A stretch of 64,000 nucleotides of DNA from Chloroflexota bacterium (GTDB lineage: Bacteria; Chloroflexota; UBA11872): the NCBI GenBank assembly GCA_022821905.1, contig JAJECS010000006.1, positions 1 to 64,000 of the forward strand, given 5' to 3'. Shown here piece after piece: positions 16,241 to 25,291 of the stretch. The notes under the pieces were generated by a model. That model searched no databases, was not told where the DNA came from, and saw only the letters and a program-made list of their open reading frames with translations. Numbering within the stretch: position 1 is the first letter of the stretch; every line of letters starts with the position of its first letter. The translations under genes and the position numbers were made by a program.

Positions 16241-16603
16241 TCAGCCGAAGGTTCCGTCGTGTCGCTGGTGCAGCCAGACCGGATTGCCCTCGGGATCCGC
16301 GATCATGGCGTTCAGGCAGGCTGGGGTATCGCGCGTCTCGTGCAGCACCTCGATGCCGCGGGCCCGCGCCTCTTCCAGCGCCTCGTCAACATCATCGACC
16401 GCAAGCGCCACGAGCACTTTGGGAGGTTGAAGTCCCACATGCGCCGGCGTTACGGCCAGCGTCACGGAGCCCGCCTGAAACTCGCGCCAGTCATCGTCCT
16501 GTATCCCAGTCTCCGGCAGCCCAAGCACGTCGCGGTAGAACCGCGCGGTCCGATCGACGTCGTCGGCAACGATCCAGATGAAATCGACGCCTTTGATCTG
16601 CAA
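16241..16603 (-). CDS. VOC family (glyoxalase-like) protein
   Basis: Single vicinal-oxygen-chelate domain, 120 residues, two beta-alpha-beta-beta-beta modules: VDFIWIVADDVDRTARFYRDVLGLPE and LVALAVDDVDEALEEARARGIEVL, ending MIADPEGNPVWLHQ. The metal-ligand positions are poorly conserved (no His at the first site), so it may bind a ligand rather than catalyse. The start is TTG at 16603 with GGAGG 6-7 nt upstream. It is 51 bp downstream of secD on opposite transcription order, not clearly part of that operon. Confidence 0.8.
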   Translation of the reverse strand: MQIKGVDFIWIVADDVDRTARFYRDVLGLPETGIQDDDWREFQAGSVTLAVTPAHVGLQPPKVLVALAVDDVDEALEEARARGIEVLHETRDTPACLNAMIADPEGNPVWLHQRHDGTFG

Positions 16604-16764
16604 TCCCAGCCTCCAGGGCCGCCATCTGCGACCTCTTCACGCCCCATCATGCAAGTGCGCACGGACTGACGTCGATGCCGCTGAATGTCTCACGCGCTCG
16701 AAGCGTTTCCGGAACTCGCCGGTCGTAAGCTCCAGCGATAGACCATCGTTCGCAGGAGCGCTAC

Positions 16765-17346
16765 GTGCGGAAGCTCGTGCTGGTGCGTCATTCGCAGCCT
16801 GAGATTGAGCGCGACATACCGGCAGCGGAATGGAGACTCAGCGACATCGGGCGGCGTCGGGCCGAGTCGATGGCCGCGAATCTGCGCGGCTACCGCGCGA
16901 ACCTGGTCTGGTGCAGCCGGGAGCCCAAGGCCGTCGAGACCGCCGAAATTCTTGGGATGGCGCTCGGCGTCCCGACGCGGATCGAGGCTGGTCTCGAAGA
17001 ACACCATCGAGACAACGTGCCGTTCTTTCCCACCACTGCAGAGTTCGGGCAAGCGATTGATGAGTTCTTCTCCCAGCCGTCTCGGCTAGTCCTGGGCTCC
17101 GAAACCGCGAGCCAGGCACGCGACCGATTCGCCGCCGCGATTGAAGCCGTCCTTGAAGCGGATTCCGGCGACGCCATCGTGATCACCCACGGCACGGTGA
17201 TGTCGCTCTACCTGGCGCAGGTGACTGACATTAAGGCCATGAGTTTCTGGCGAGAGTTGCGAACTCCGTGCCTGGTGGAGGTTGAGCTTCCCGGCATGCG
17301 CATTGGCCCGATCGTCGTTGCCGGCGAAGGCGCGCCCTCGCCCTGA
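16765..17346 (+). CDS. Histidine phosphatase family protein
   Basis: Phosphoglycerate-mutase-like phosphatase, 193 residues. The catalytic pair R8-H9 (LVRHS, the usual G replaced by S), R52 (CSREPKAVETAE), acid E79 and second histidine H142 (VITHGT) are all present, so it should be active by a phosphohistidine. Substrate unknown. The start is GTG at 16765, 7 nt after AGGAG. Monocistronic, convergent with dprA across a hairpin repeat. Confidence 0.87.
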   Translation: MRKLVLVRHSQPEIERDIPAAEWRLSDIGRRRAESMAANLRGYRANLVWCSREPKAVETAEILGMALGVPTRIEAGLEEHHRDNVPFFPTTAEFGQAIDEFFSQPSRLVLGSETASQARDRFAAAIEAVLEADSGDAIVITHGTVMSLYLAQVTDIKAMSFWRELRTPCLVEVELPGMRIGPIVVAGEGAPSP

Positions 17347-17390
17347 TTGCGCTCCCTCGGCTAGCCACGCCGGGGAGTGGAAGCTTCGCG

Positions 17391-17414
17391 TAGGGGCGGG
17401 GCTCAGACCCGCCC
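17391..17414. repeat. Hairpin repeat, GGGCGGG family
   Basis: Stem GGGCGGG (17394-17400) with CCCGCCC (17408-17414), loop GCTCAGA, preceded by GTA. The same family (TAGGGGCGG...CCGCCCCTA or GGGCGGGTCTCAGACCCGCC) recurs at 22391 and 28726. Here it lies between the convergent ends of the phosphatase and dprA genes. Confidence 0.6.
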
Positions 17415-17449
17415 GTCAGAAGGGCTTTGCGCGTCTTTAGGCACTCAAA

Positions 17450-18634
17450 CTAACCGCCGCTTCCGCCCGCCGGCTCGGGTCGCGGATGGACGTAGCGTCC
17501 GCCGCCCACGTGTCGAGCTAGGCCCTTGAGCTCCAGCATCGTGAGGATGGCCGACACGCGGTGCGCGGGGAGTCCGGCGGTTTGCGCCATGGTGTCGATG
17601 TGCCTAGGTGAGGCGTTGAGCTGCTCGGCAATGGGGCGCTCATCGGCGTCCGGCTCGACGACGGGATGCAGCGCGAGCTGGACTGGATCGACGGAGATGC
17701 CAAGGGTCTCCAGCACGTCGGCGGCCGATGTCACGGCGCGCGCCTCGCCGCGGAAGATCAGCGCGTTGGTGCCCTGGCTGCCGGCTTTGAAGATGTCGCC
17801 GGGCACGGCCATGATCTCGCGGTTGTGCTCGATGGCGTAGCGGGCGGTGATCAGCGCCCCGCTCGGGAGCGGCGCCTCGACGACGATGGTTCCCAGCACG
17901 AGTCCGCTGATGATCCGGTTGCGCTGAGGAAAGTTCTCCGCCGAGCCGCGCATCCACACGGGGTATTCCGTGACGATGGCGCCCTGCTCCGCAATCTGTC
18001 GCGCCAGCGTTCGGTTGGCGGCCGGGTAGATGGTGCCGAGCCCCGTGCCCCACACGGCGACGGTTGGACCACCGGCATCCAGGGCGGCGCGGTGCGCCAC
18101 GCTGTCCACGCCCGACGCCATGCCGCTCACGATCGTGATCCCGCTGCCGGCAAGGTCGCCGGCGAGTCGCTCGGTGACCAGCCGGGCGTACGTGCTCATG
18201 CGCCGCGTGCCGACGATGGCGACCGCGCGGTCCTGGGATAGAGCGTCGACGTCCCCGCGGACGTGCAGCAGCGCCGGCGGATCGGCGATCTCCCGCAGCC
18301 TGGCGGGGTATGCCGGGTCGTCCCAGGCAATCGCGAGTCCGCCGGTCTTTTCCAGGGCCGCCAGCGCGGCCTCGGGCTCGATATCCCCCCGCGCATCGAG
18401 GAATTGCTTAATGACCTTGGATTCCAGCCCGGCGCGCCGCAGCTCTCCGGCGGATGCACCCCAGGCGCGCTCCATGCTGTCAAAGGCCCGCCGCAGGGCC
18501 CAGACGGCGCCCGAGCTGATCCCGCGCACGGCGTTGAGCGCCACCCAATAGGCCAGGTCGTCCGGCGTGCGGCCGGTGGGCGCCGGGAAATCCAGATCGC
18601 CCGCCGGCTCGACCGCGGGTCGTATGTCGCTCAC
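17450..18634 (-). CDS. dprA: DNA-processing protein DprA
   Basis: Loads RecA on incoming single-stranded DNA during natural transformation. 394 residues: an N-terminal SAM-like helical region (about 20-100), the Rossmann core with IVGTRRMSTYA, SGMASGVDSVAHRAAL, GTGLGTIYPAANR and PQRNRIISGL, then a C-terminal winged helix (about 320-390). The start is GTG at 18634, close to the divergent oxidoreductase gene; a frame extending to 19045 lies antisense to that gene and is rejected. Confidence 0.93.
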   Translation of the reverse strand: MSDIRPAVEPAGDLDFPAPTGRTPDDLAYWVALNAVRGISSGAVWALRRAFDSMERAWGASAGELRRAGLESKVIKQFLDARGDIEPEAALAALEKTGGLAIAWDDPAYPARLREIADPPALLHVRGDVDALSQDRAVAIVGTRRMSTYARLVTERLAGDLAGSGITIVSGMASGVDSVAHRAALDAGGPTVAVWGTGLGTIYPAANRTLARQIAEQGAIVTEYPVWMRGSAENFPQRNRIISGLVLGTIVVEAPLPSGALITARYAIEHNREIMAVPGDIFKAGSQGTNALIFRGEARAVTSAADVLETLGISVDPVQLALHPVVEPDADERPIAEQLNASPRHIDTMAQTAGLPAHRVSAILTMLELKGLARHVGGGRYVHPRPEPAGGSGG

Positions 18635-18748
18635 GGATGTAGCGTAGCCACGGCGTCCCATGCGCGCGACATTCGGCCGGTAGGGCCTGCGGGCTGCCAT
18701 GATGACGGCAAACGGTATTGGGCACGGTCGATGAAGGAGCGCGGTGGA

Positions 18749-19753
18749 ATGGCGAACCAGAGCGGCAAGCTGCGGGCGGCACTGATTGGCATCGGGCACG
18801 ACCATGCGTGGGGCAAGGCGCAGGCGCTGCGCCGATCGAATGACATGGAGCTCGTCGGCGCGTTCGAGCCGGACGCCTCGGAGTGGGGACGGCAGCAAGC
18901 CGTGGACCGCTTCGGCGATGTCCCGGCAATGTCCGAGGTCGATGTGCTGCACGACGAGACGATCCGAGCCGTGTTCGTCGAGACGCTCCCGCGCCACAAC
19001 CTGCGCTGGGCGCGGCGGGCGCTGGAGCACGGCAAGCACATCCACATCGACAAGGCGCCGTCACCGTCGCTCGCCGATCTGCGGGCGGTGCTCGACCTGG
19101 CGGGCTCGAGCAACCTTCACGTGCAGATGGGCTATCAGTTCCGCTACAACCCGGCGATCGAATTGGCGCTGCGCGCCATGCGTGAGGGCTGGCTGGGCAA
19201 CGTCACCCGGATCAACGTCGACATCCCGACCAACATCGCCAGCTACGCCGACATTCGGGCCAAGGACGGCGCGCATGCCGGCGCGTTGTTCTATCTGCTG
19301 GGATGCCATGTGCTCGATGCGGCCATGTTGTTTCTCGGCAAGCCCTCCAGCGTGTGGGCCAGCCATCGACGAGACGCGCGGGGTGAGGGCGAGCCGTTCG
19401 AGGACAACTGCACGGCGGTGCTGGAGTATCCCGGCGCCGTGACGCTGCTGCAGACCTGGGTCACCGGCAACGAGCCCATGCACCACCGGCGATTTCAGGT
19501 GATCGGCGAGCGCGGCTCGGTGCTGATCGAGCCGATCGAGCCGCCGGGTGTGCGCTTGTTCCTCAGCGAGGCGCACGAGGACTTCCCCGCGGGATGGAGC
19601 GAGCCGGCGATTCCCATGCGCCCCAGGTACGACGGCGACATCGAGGATCTTGCGGCCTGGATTCGGGGCGACCGCGCGCCGGCCTACAGCGCGGCGCACG
19701 ACCTGGCCGTGCACGAGACGCTGTTGCGTATCTGCGGGGTGATCGGCGGCTGA
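18749..19753 (+). CDS. Gfo/Idh/MocA family oxidoreductase
   Basis: NAD(P)-dependent sugar or cyclitol oxidoreductase, 334 residues. An N-terminal Rossmann domain (AALIGIGHDHAWGKAQAL near residue 9, with GHDHA replacing the usual GxGxxG), then HIHIDKAPSPSLADLR and the C-terminal beta-sheet domain. D100/K101 in the IDKAP motif correspond to the EKP lysine of the family. The start ATG 18749 follows GAAGGAG by 9 nt. Divergent from dprA; substrate unknown. Confidence 0.87.
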   Translation: MANQSGKLRAALIGIGHDHAWGKAQALRRSNDMELVGAFEPDASEWGRQQAVDRFGDVPAMSEVDVLHDETIRAVFVETLPRHNLRWARRALEHGKHIHIDKAPSPSLADLRAVLDLAGSSNLHVQMGYQFRYNPAIELALRAMREGWLGNVTRINVDIPTNIASYADIRAKDGAHAGALFYLLGCHVLDAAMLFLGKPSSVWASHRRDARGEGEPFEDNCTAVLEYPGAVTLLQTWVTGNEPMHHRRFQVIGERGSVLIEPIEPPGVRLFLSEAHEDFPAGWSEPAIPMRPRYDGDIEDLAAWIRGDRAPAYSAAHDLAVHETLLRICGVIGG

Positions 19754-19785
19754 GCGCGGCCGGCGGATTGGGGCGTGGCGTCCCG

Positions 19786-20508
19786 CTAGATGCTTCGGAT
19801 CTCCGCGGCGATGCCCGGCTCGATGCCGCACTCGTCGGCGACGCCCTCATTCACCTCGATGGCGTAACGGGCCGGCGCCACCGACCGCGTGATCGGCAGA
19901 TTCGGCGCGGTCTCGTGCTCCGGGCGCATGGTCTGCACGTCCACGACGACCGAATCGCCGTTGATGAAGATGATGTCGAGGGGGATCAGCGTGCCCTTCA
20001 TCCAGAAGCTGAGCACCTGCTCGTCCGCATAGACGAACAGCATGCCGCGATCTCGCCCCAGGGACTCACGGCCCATGAGGCCGACGGCGCGCTCTTCCGG
20101 ATCATCCGCCACCTCCAGAAAGAGCTCGCAGGACCCGATGGACGCCGCCGCCTGGATCTCCGATCCGAGGGCCGGCGTCGGTGCGGGAGTGGGGGTGGCC
20201 GTGGCGGTTGGCTGCGGCGTCGGTGACGGCATCGCGGTCGGCGTGGGCGTCGGTGGCGGTGTTGGTGTGGCGATCGGCGTTGGCGACGGCCTTGGAGTTG
20301 GGGCGGTCGTCGCAGTCGGCGCGGGCGCTGGTGAAGGCGTGGGCGTGGCCGCTGCGGTTCGCGTTGGCGATGGCGCGGCAGCGGTCGTGGCTGCCGTGCT
20401 CGCGGTGGGCGTCGGCGGTGCCTCGGGAGTCGGTGCCGCCACCGGCGCGGGCTCCGCACCGCAGGCGGCCAGGAGCACCGCCGCGGCAACAACGACCACA
20501 GCTCTCAT
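19786..20508 (-). CDS. DUF192 lipoprotein with Pro/Thr-rich linker
   Basis: 240 residues. A lipoprotein signal peptide ends in LLAAC (C16), so it is anchored to the outer face of the membrane. Residues 20-115 are a low-complexity linker rich in P, T and A. The C-terminal domain (about 120-240) is DUF192: VGLMGRESLGRDRGMLFVY, SFWMKGTLIPLDIIFI, then RYAIEVNEG. DUF192 proteins are small beta proteins of unclear role, sometimes near carbohydrate functions. The linker is coded by GGCGTCGGTG-like repeats, prone to length change. Confidence 0.85.
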   Translation of the reverse strand: MRAVVVVAAAVLLAACGAEPAPVAAPTPEAPPTPTASTAATTAAAPSPTRTAAATPTPSPAPAPTATTAPTPRPSPTPIATPTPPPTPTPTAMPSPTPQPTATATPTPAPTPALGSEIQAAASIGSCELFLEVADDPEERAVGLMGRESLGRDRGMLFVYADEQVLSFWMKGTLIPLDIIFINGDSVVVDVQTMRPEHETAPNLPITRSVAPARYAIEVNEGVADECGIEPGIAAEIRSI

Positions 20509-20547
20509 GCGCCGACCTCCTTCAACGACCGCTTGCGCGCCGCGCCG

Positions 20548-20961
20548 TCAGCCTTCGTCCGGGAGCGCCTGGTGCTCGCGCAGCACGATCGTGTCCGAGT
20601 GGTCGGCGGGATACGGCGGCGACGTCACGAACAGCACTCGTGCCGGGGACTCGCCCGCGCAGGCGAATTCGATGGTCTCTTGCGGCGAGGTTACGACGCA
20701 CTCTCCGGCTTCCAGCTCGACGCTCTGCGGTTGGCCTGCGTCCTTATCGAACGACGTGACGCGCACGCGCCCGGCCAACACGTAGGTGACCTGCTCGATC
20801 GTGCGATGCGCGTGCGGCTGGTAGGCCGCGCCGGGCTCCAGCAGACCCTCGGCAAGCGTCATGTGGCGCGCGGGCGCCAGATCGAACGGCCACACGGGCA
20901 CGTCGTCCGGCGCCACGACGCGCGGGCCGACGCGCCGCACCCGCAGCGTCGCATTGCCCAC
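20548..20961 (-). CDS. Cupin domain protein
   Basis: 137 residues, a single conserved cupin barrel. Metal-type residues are present: EPGAAYQPHAHRTIEQVTYVLAGRVRV (two histidines and a glutamate) and a later histidine-poor second motif, ELEAGECVVTSPQETIEFACAGESPARVLFV. Possibly a ligand sensor or an isomerase or dioxygenase of small substrates. The start is GTG at 20961, 10 bp after the stop of the transaldolase-like gene, so it is the last gene of that operon. Confidence 0.8.
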   Translation of the reverse strand: MGNATLRVRRVGPRVVAPDDVPVWPFDLAPARHMTLAEGLLEPGAAYQPHAHRTIEQVTYVLAGRVRVTSFDKDAGQPQSVELEAGECVVTSPQETIEFACAGESPARVLFVTSPPYPADHSDTIVLREHQALPDEG

Positions 20962-20971
20962 TTGGAACGTC

Positions 20972-21748
20972 CTAGGCGTGCGCGCCCTCGCCTATCGAGA
21001 CCGGGACGCCCTCCAGGTAGCCGGCCTCGTGCATCTGCACCCACTCGTCCATGAACATGTCGTTCCACTGGGAAGAGAGCGGATGCTCCATCAGCTCGGC
21101 GAAGACGTTCCAAAAGATGATGATGCCGTCGGCCCCGTCGCGCAGCGCCGCGATGGCGGTGTCGACCGAGCGCACCAGCGCCGCCGTAATGTACGGGCGC
21201 TGCTCCCAGCCGCGGAACATCGCCACGCATTCGCGCACCAGCTTGGTCGGGTCGCCGCCGACCTGCTTCACCGGCTCGCAGAACGGCAGGATGTGCGTCG
21301 CGCCCGCCTGCGCGACCGCCGCCGCTTGGCCCAGGGAGAAGCACGTGGTGCAGAAGGTCTCGACGCCCTCGGCCTTGAGCACGCTGAATGCTTCGAGGCC
21401 GTGCACGGCGCAGGGAATCTTGATGACGATCCGGTCCGACATGCGCGTGAACACGTGCGAGACGTCGAGAAGCTCCTGGGTGGAATGCCCGTCAACCTCC
21501 ACCACCACCTGCTTGTCGGTGATGTCCAGGTAGCGCTTCACCAGCTCGGTGAGCGGTCCGTACTTCTGGACCATCTCGTTGAGCACCACGGTGTTGGTCA
21601 CGATGCCGTAGCCGCCGCGGGGCAACCAGACCTTCAGGTCTTCGGGATCGCCCGCCAGCCAGATCGCCGGGCCGGTCCCCCGCTGCTTGGCCGCCGGCAC
21701 CGGTCCGGCCGCCGGCGCGCTGTTGGCGTGTGCCATTGCGTTACTCAC
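20972..21748 (-). CDS. Transaldolase/fructose-6-phosphate aldolase-like protein
   Basis: 258 residues, TIM-barrel aldolase of the transaldolase family. The N-terminal strand has YGIVTNTVVLNEM, like the TTNPTI motif, and the Schiff-base lysine sits in VIKIPCAVHGLEA. ILPFCEPVKQVGGDP and ALRDGADGIIIFWNVF follow. Carbon substrate unknown. The start is GTG at 21748: GGGAGG lies 7 nt upstream and it overlaps the end of the VOC gene by 8 bp (GTGAGTAA). An upstream ATG at 21754 is too close to that site. Middle gene of a VOC-aldolase-cupin operon. Confidence 0.75.
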   Translation of the reverse strand: MSNAMAHANSAPAAGPVPAAKQRGTGPAIWLAGDPEDLKVWLPRGGYGIVTNTVVLNEMVQKYGPLTELVKRYLDITDKQVVVEVDGHSTQELLDVSHVFTRMSDRIVIKIPCAVHGLEAFSVLKAEGVETFCTTCFSLGQAAAVAQAGATHILPFCEPVKQVGGDPTKLVRECVAMFRGWEQRPYITAALVRSVDTAIAALRDGADGIIIFWNVFAELMEHPLSSQWNDMFMDEWVQMHEAGYLEGVPVSIGEGAHA

Positions 21749-22160
21749 TGTCATGCCTCCCGTCGACAAGCTGCAATCCCATGTCTTGTGTGGCGTCGGT
21801 GTCGAGGAAACTGATCCGCCAGCCCGAGGAGCTGACGATCGGCGCCGTGCCGTCGATGCCGTGATCGCCCTCGAGGGTTGCAAGGGTGGCGTCCATGGCG
21901 TCGTCGCGAAAGGCCACGTGATGCACGCTGGCGCCGTGCTCGTCGAGGTGGGCGGCGAACTTGCTGCGCGACGGATCGGTGGGGCAGATCAGCTCGAGGA
22001 ACGCGCCGGAGTCGCCGACCCGCAACGCCGCGTAGCGGTTGCCCTCCTCCTCGGACGCCCAGATTTGCTCGGGTTCCATGCCCAGCGTGTCGCGGAAGAG
22101 CTCGAGCGCCCGGTCGAGGTCCGGTACGACGTAGGCCACGTGATGAATCGCGTCAAACAT
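21741..22160 (-). CDS. VOC protein, methylmalonyl-CoA epimerase-like
   Basis: 139 residues, two VOC modules: AIHHVAYVVPDLDRALELFRDTLGM and SVHHVAFRDDAMDATLATLE. The H-Q/E metal pattern is mostly preserved (HHVAYVV, LELICP, HHVAFR, and the C-terminal Q in GLQLVDG), which fits methylmalonyl-CoA epimerase or a related metal VOC enzyme. The ATG is at 22160. It overlaps the aldolase gene by 8 bp and leads the operon. Confidence 0.8.
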   Translation of the reverse strand: MFDAIHHVAYVVPDLDRALELFRDTLGMEPEQIWASEEEGNRYAALRVGDSGAFLELICPTDPSRSKFAAHLDEHGASVHHVAFRDDAMDATLATLEGDHGIDGTAPIVSSSGWRISFLDTDATQDMGLQLVDGRHDSE

Positions 22161-22301
22161 GCCAAGTCTCGCTGCGGCGTGCGGCTATGGGTCTGAGTTT
22201 ACGTGGCGCGGCGGACACTGGCTTTCCGGCGGCAAATGCGACGCGTCGTCTCTAGCCCGAAACGGTCCTGGCGCCTGCGTACGTGACCCTTGCGCAACCC
22301 T

Positions 22302-22351
22302 CCGTCATTCCCGCGGAGCCTGTCCCCGCGAAGGCGGGGAGCGGGAATCTA
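22302..22351. repeat. ATTCCCGC hairpin repeat, nested copy
   Basis: Begins GTCATTCCCGC and ends GCGGGAATCTA, the same family as 27251 and 28663, but a second GC-rich hairpin (CCCCGC GAAG GCGGGG) is nested inside the loop. Intergenic, upstream of the VOC gene. Confidence 0.6.
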
Positions 22352-22390
22352 CCTTCACTGAACCTGGAGGCGCGCCGGATGCTTGGCGTC

Positions 22391-22410
22391 GGGCGGGTCT
22401 CAGACCCGCC
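22391..22410. repeat. GGGCGGGTC hairpin repeat
   Basis: GGCGGGTC (22392-22399) pairs with GACCCGCC (22403-22410) around a 3-nt loop, the family also seen at 17394 and, as a perfect palindrome, at 28726. It lies at the 3' end of nth. Confidence 0.6.
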
Positions 22411-22411
22411 A

Positions 22412-23164
22412 CTACAGGGCTTTTCCAACGCCTCCGTAAGGCGAGCGCGACGCCCGATTTGGCGTGGTGGCGCTGGGGCAGATGTCGTTGAGCGTGCACG
22501 CGTCGCATTGCGGCTGCCGGGCCTCGCACACGCGCCGCCCGTGAAAGATCACCCCGATGCCCGCGAAGATCCAGTCGTCGCGTTCGAGGAGATCCATCAG
22601 GTCGCGTTCAATCCGCACCGGGTCGTCGTGCTTCGTGAGCCCCAGCCGCTGCGACAGCCGGGCCACGTGCGTGTCCACCACCACCCCGCTCGGGATGCCG
22701 AATGCCTCGCCGAGCACGACGTTGGCGGTCTTGCGGGCGACGCCCCGCAGCTTGAGCAACGACTCCATCGTCGTGGGCACCTGGCCGTCGAACTCCTCGA
22801 CCAGGTGGGCGGCAGTCGCCCGGATCGACTTGGCTTTCTGTCGGTAGAACCCGGTGGGGTGCACGATGTCTTCCACGTCTTCCTGCGGCGCCGACGCCAA
22901 CGCCTCCGCCGTTGGGTAGCGGGCGAACAGCGTGGGCGTCACCTTGTTGACCGCCACGTCGGTCGTCTGCGCCGAGAGGATCACGGCGATCAGCAACTGA
23001 AAGGGATCGGTGTAGGTCAGCTCGGCCGCGGCCTCCGGGTAGAGATCGCGGAGGCGGCGGATGATCTCGGCCGAGCGGGCGCGGCGCGCGGCCTTTGACT
23101 CACGCCAGCTGCGCACCGGCGGGCCCGACCGCCGCCTGGAAACCCTGCCGCGACGCGCTGCCAT
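22412..23164 (-). CDS. nth: Endonuclease III
   Basis: Bifunctional DNA glycosylase/AP lyase for oxidised pyrimidines, base-excision repair. 250 residues. Catalytic lysine in the helix-hairpin-helix LRGVARKTANVVLG, catalytic aspartate in VVDTHVARL, and a C-terminal 4Fe-4S cluster with CEARQPQCDACTLNDIC spacing (C-X6-C-X2-C-X5-C). The first 30 residues are a basic extension. Divergent from the VanW gene, 169 bp apart. Confidence 0.94.
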   Translation of the reverse strand: MAARRGRVSRRRSGPPVRSWRESKAARRARSAEIIRRLRDLYPEAAAELTYTDPFQLLIAVILSAQTTDVAVNKVTPTLFARYPTAEALASAPQEDVEDIVHPTGFYRQKAKSIRATAAHLVEEFDGQVPTTMESLLKLRGVARKTANVVLGEAFGIPSGVVVDTHVARLSQRLGLTKHDDPVRIERDLMDLLERDDWIFAGIGVIFHGRRVCEARQPQCDACTLNDICPSATTPNRASRSPYGGVGKAL

Positions 23165-23259
23165 TCGCGGAGCATATCGCGCAGGCCGTCGCCGGGCGCC
23201 GCGGCCGCGCCCAGCGTGGCCGCTGGCCGGCGCGTGTCGGTTCCCTCACGGAAGGCCGC

Positions 23260-23268
23260 TGATACTAT
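23260..23268 (+). promoter_or_regulatory. Extended -10 of VanW gene
   Basis: TGATACTAT, fitting TGnTAnnnT, puts the transcript start near 23275, about 60 nt before the gene's ATG. No convincing -35. It resembles the motif before the ABC operon and the two peptide-binding genes. Confidence 0.35.
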
Positions 23269-23333
23269 CGGGCAATCTTGATTCTCGGTATGACTGCAAC
23301 CAACAGACGCGCGTCGTTCCGAGGCGGAAGATC

Positions 23334-25232
23334 ATGACGGCCGACGCATCCGACCAGTCGCCGTCACGACGCGCGCTGATCCTGGCTGGTCTGGGCGTCG
23401 CCGGATTTGCGGCGGCCGCTCCCGTCGCCCTGGTCGCGTCCCTCCTGCGCGGCGACGACGGGATGTTGCCGTCAGGCGTGCAGGTCGACGGCGTGGACGT
23501 GGGCGGACTGTCCCCCGAAGAAGCCGTGGCGCGGCTGGAGGCCTACTGGGCCCCTTATCTGGCCAACCCCGTAAGCTTCGAGCTCGGCGGCCAGATGTGG
23601 CGTCCATCGGCCGCCGACGTCGGCCTCACGGTGGATTACCGGGGCGCCCTTCGCGGCGTGCTGGCCGCGCGGGGCGGAGGCGGCATCATGCGTCGGATCT
23701 CCGAGCCGCCGGCGACCGTCGATCGTGACCTGGTCGCGGCGACGTTCGATCCGAACGTCCTGCGCGCCTACGTGGCCGGCATAGCCCAGGGATTCGATCA
23801 GCCGGCCGTGGACGCCAGCGTGTCCCTGGAGGGAGCCGACGTGGCTGCCGTCCGTCCCGGCCAGACCGGCCGCGTGGTCGATATCGAGGCGGCGGTGCGG
23901 GCCGTTGGCGATCTCACCCAACCGACCCCACCGGGCCGCGTGATCACGCTGTCCTTCCGTGAGGATGTTCCGGCCTATACCACCGACCACGCGCGCGCGG
24001 CGCTCGAAGAGATCACCCGCATGACCAGCGCCCCGCTTTGGCTGATGCACAAGGGGCGGGGGTGGACCATCACACCCGTGGAGTTGCGGGCCGCCATCGA
24101 TGTTCGGGAGGGCGGCGCCGAATTGACCCCGACCTTGGACTTCACGCGCTTCAACGACCTGTTCACGCTCATCGACGACACCCTCGCCGCCGAGCCGCAC
24201 CCATCGGTGTTCGAATACGACGAGGCGCGCAACCGCGTGCGGGCCTTCCAGGTTGGCAATCCGGGGCAGATCGTGGATCGCGCCGCGCTCGAGCAGGCGA
24301 TGGAGCGGGCGGTGGCCTCGACCGATGAGCGCGTGGTCGAAATCCCCCTGACGCTGCTCAACACGGGCGCCGACTTCGCCGAGAATCCGCTCGGCATTCG
24401 GGACCTGCTGGCCATCGGCGACTCGATCTACAAGGGGTCCCCCGACTATCGCCTGCACAACATCGCCGTCGGCGCCAGGAAGCTCGACGGCCTGGTCGTG
24501 CCGGCCGGCGAAACGTTTTCATTCCTCGAGAGCATCGGGCCGTTCGAGCTGCGCCACGGCTGGGTTGAAGGCAGCGTCATCCTCGCCGACAAGACCGAGC
24601 AGGGCATCGGGGGCGGTATCTGCCAGGTGTCGACGACGCTGTTTCGCGCCGTCTTGAACGCCGGACTTCGAATCGAGGAACGATGGCCGCACCTCTACCG
24701 GGTGCGCTACTACGAGATGGGCCCAGCGCCGATTGGGATCGACGCCACGATCTTCAGCCCCGGCCTCGACTTCAAGTTCCGCAACGACACCGAGCACCCG
24801 ATCATGCTGCGCGCATTCGCCGACGAAACGCTCGGCGCCCTGACGTTCGAGGTCTGGGGCGTCAATGACGGTCGGCGTGTGGAGATCGTGGATCACGAAT
24901 TAAGAGATTGGGAAGATCCCCCGCCGGACCAGGGCATCGTCGAACCCACCGAGGATCCGGAGTTCGAGGAGCAGGTGGAGTGGTCCAAGCGCGGCGTGCT
25001 GGCGGCGTTTTCGCGCGTGATCGTCTGGCCCGACGGCAGCGAGACTCGATCGACCTTCCGCTCCAGTTTCGTGCCGTGGCCCAACCGGTTCGTCGTCGGC
25101 ATCGACGTGGCGAAGGCCAGGTTTCCGACGCAGTACAACGAGTGGTTCGACGAAAACCCCGAAGACGCCGCGCGCTGGGGTGTGACGCGCGCGCCCGACG
25201 TGCCCGACGATCCAGACGCACCGGCCGGCTAG
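23334..25232 (+). CDS. VanW family protein with PG-binding-like domains
   Basis: 632 residues. A twin-Arg-like N-terminus (SRRALILAGLGVAGFAAA) suggests export through the membrane. Two peptidoglycan-binding_4-type domains (about 40-170 and 190-310) precede the VanW domain (about 380-530), with its GETFSFLESIGPF, GGGICQVSTTLFRAVLNAGL and FSPGLDFKFRN motifs. A charged tail follows. VanW function is unknown, though tied to cell-wall glycopeptide resistance loci. The start ATG 23334 is preceded by GAGGCGGAAG. Confidence 0.9.
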   Translation: MTADASDQSPSRRALILAGLGVAGFAAAAPVALVASLLRGDDGMLPSGVQVDGVDVGGLSPEEAVARLEAYWAPYLANPVSFELGGQMWRPSAADVGLTVDYRGALRGVLAARGGGGIMRRISEPPATVDRDLVAATFDPNVLRAYVAGIAQGFDQPAVDASVSLEGADVAAVRPGQTGRVVDIEAAVRAVGDLTQPTPPGRVITLSFREDVPAYTTDHARAALEEITRMTSAPLWLMHKGRGWTITPVELRAAIDVREGGAELTPTLDFTRFNDLFTLIDDTLAAEPHPSVFEYDEARNRVRAFQVGNPGQIVDRAALEQAMERAVASTDERVVEIPLTLLNTGADFAENPLGIRDLLAIGDSIYKGSPDYRLHNIAVGARKLDGLVVPAGETFSFLESIGPFELRHGWVEGSVILADKTEQGIGGGICQVSTTLFRAVLNAGLRIEERWPHLYRVRYYEMGPAPIGIDATIFSPGLDFKFRNDTEHPIMLRAFADETLGALTFEVWGVNDGRRVEIVDHELRDWEDPPPDQGIVEPTEDPEFEEQVEWSKRGVLAAFSRVIVWPDGSETRSTFRSSFVPWPNRFVVGIDVAKARFPTQYNEWFDENPEDAARWGVTRAPDVPDDPDAPAG

Positions 25233-25291
25233 TCGCCGTCGAACGCTAGCCAAGCGGCCGCGCGCCCTCTTAGGATGGAACGAAGGAATTG

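Noticed and set aside
17450-19045. DprA starting at 19045
   Set aside because: The extra 137 codons are antisense to the oxidoreductase gene and unlike any DprA; the family-like start is GTG 18634.
23061-23333. VanW protein starting at 23061
   Set aside because: The extra part is antisense to nth and Arg-rich; ATG 23334 leads directly into the export signal.
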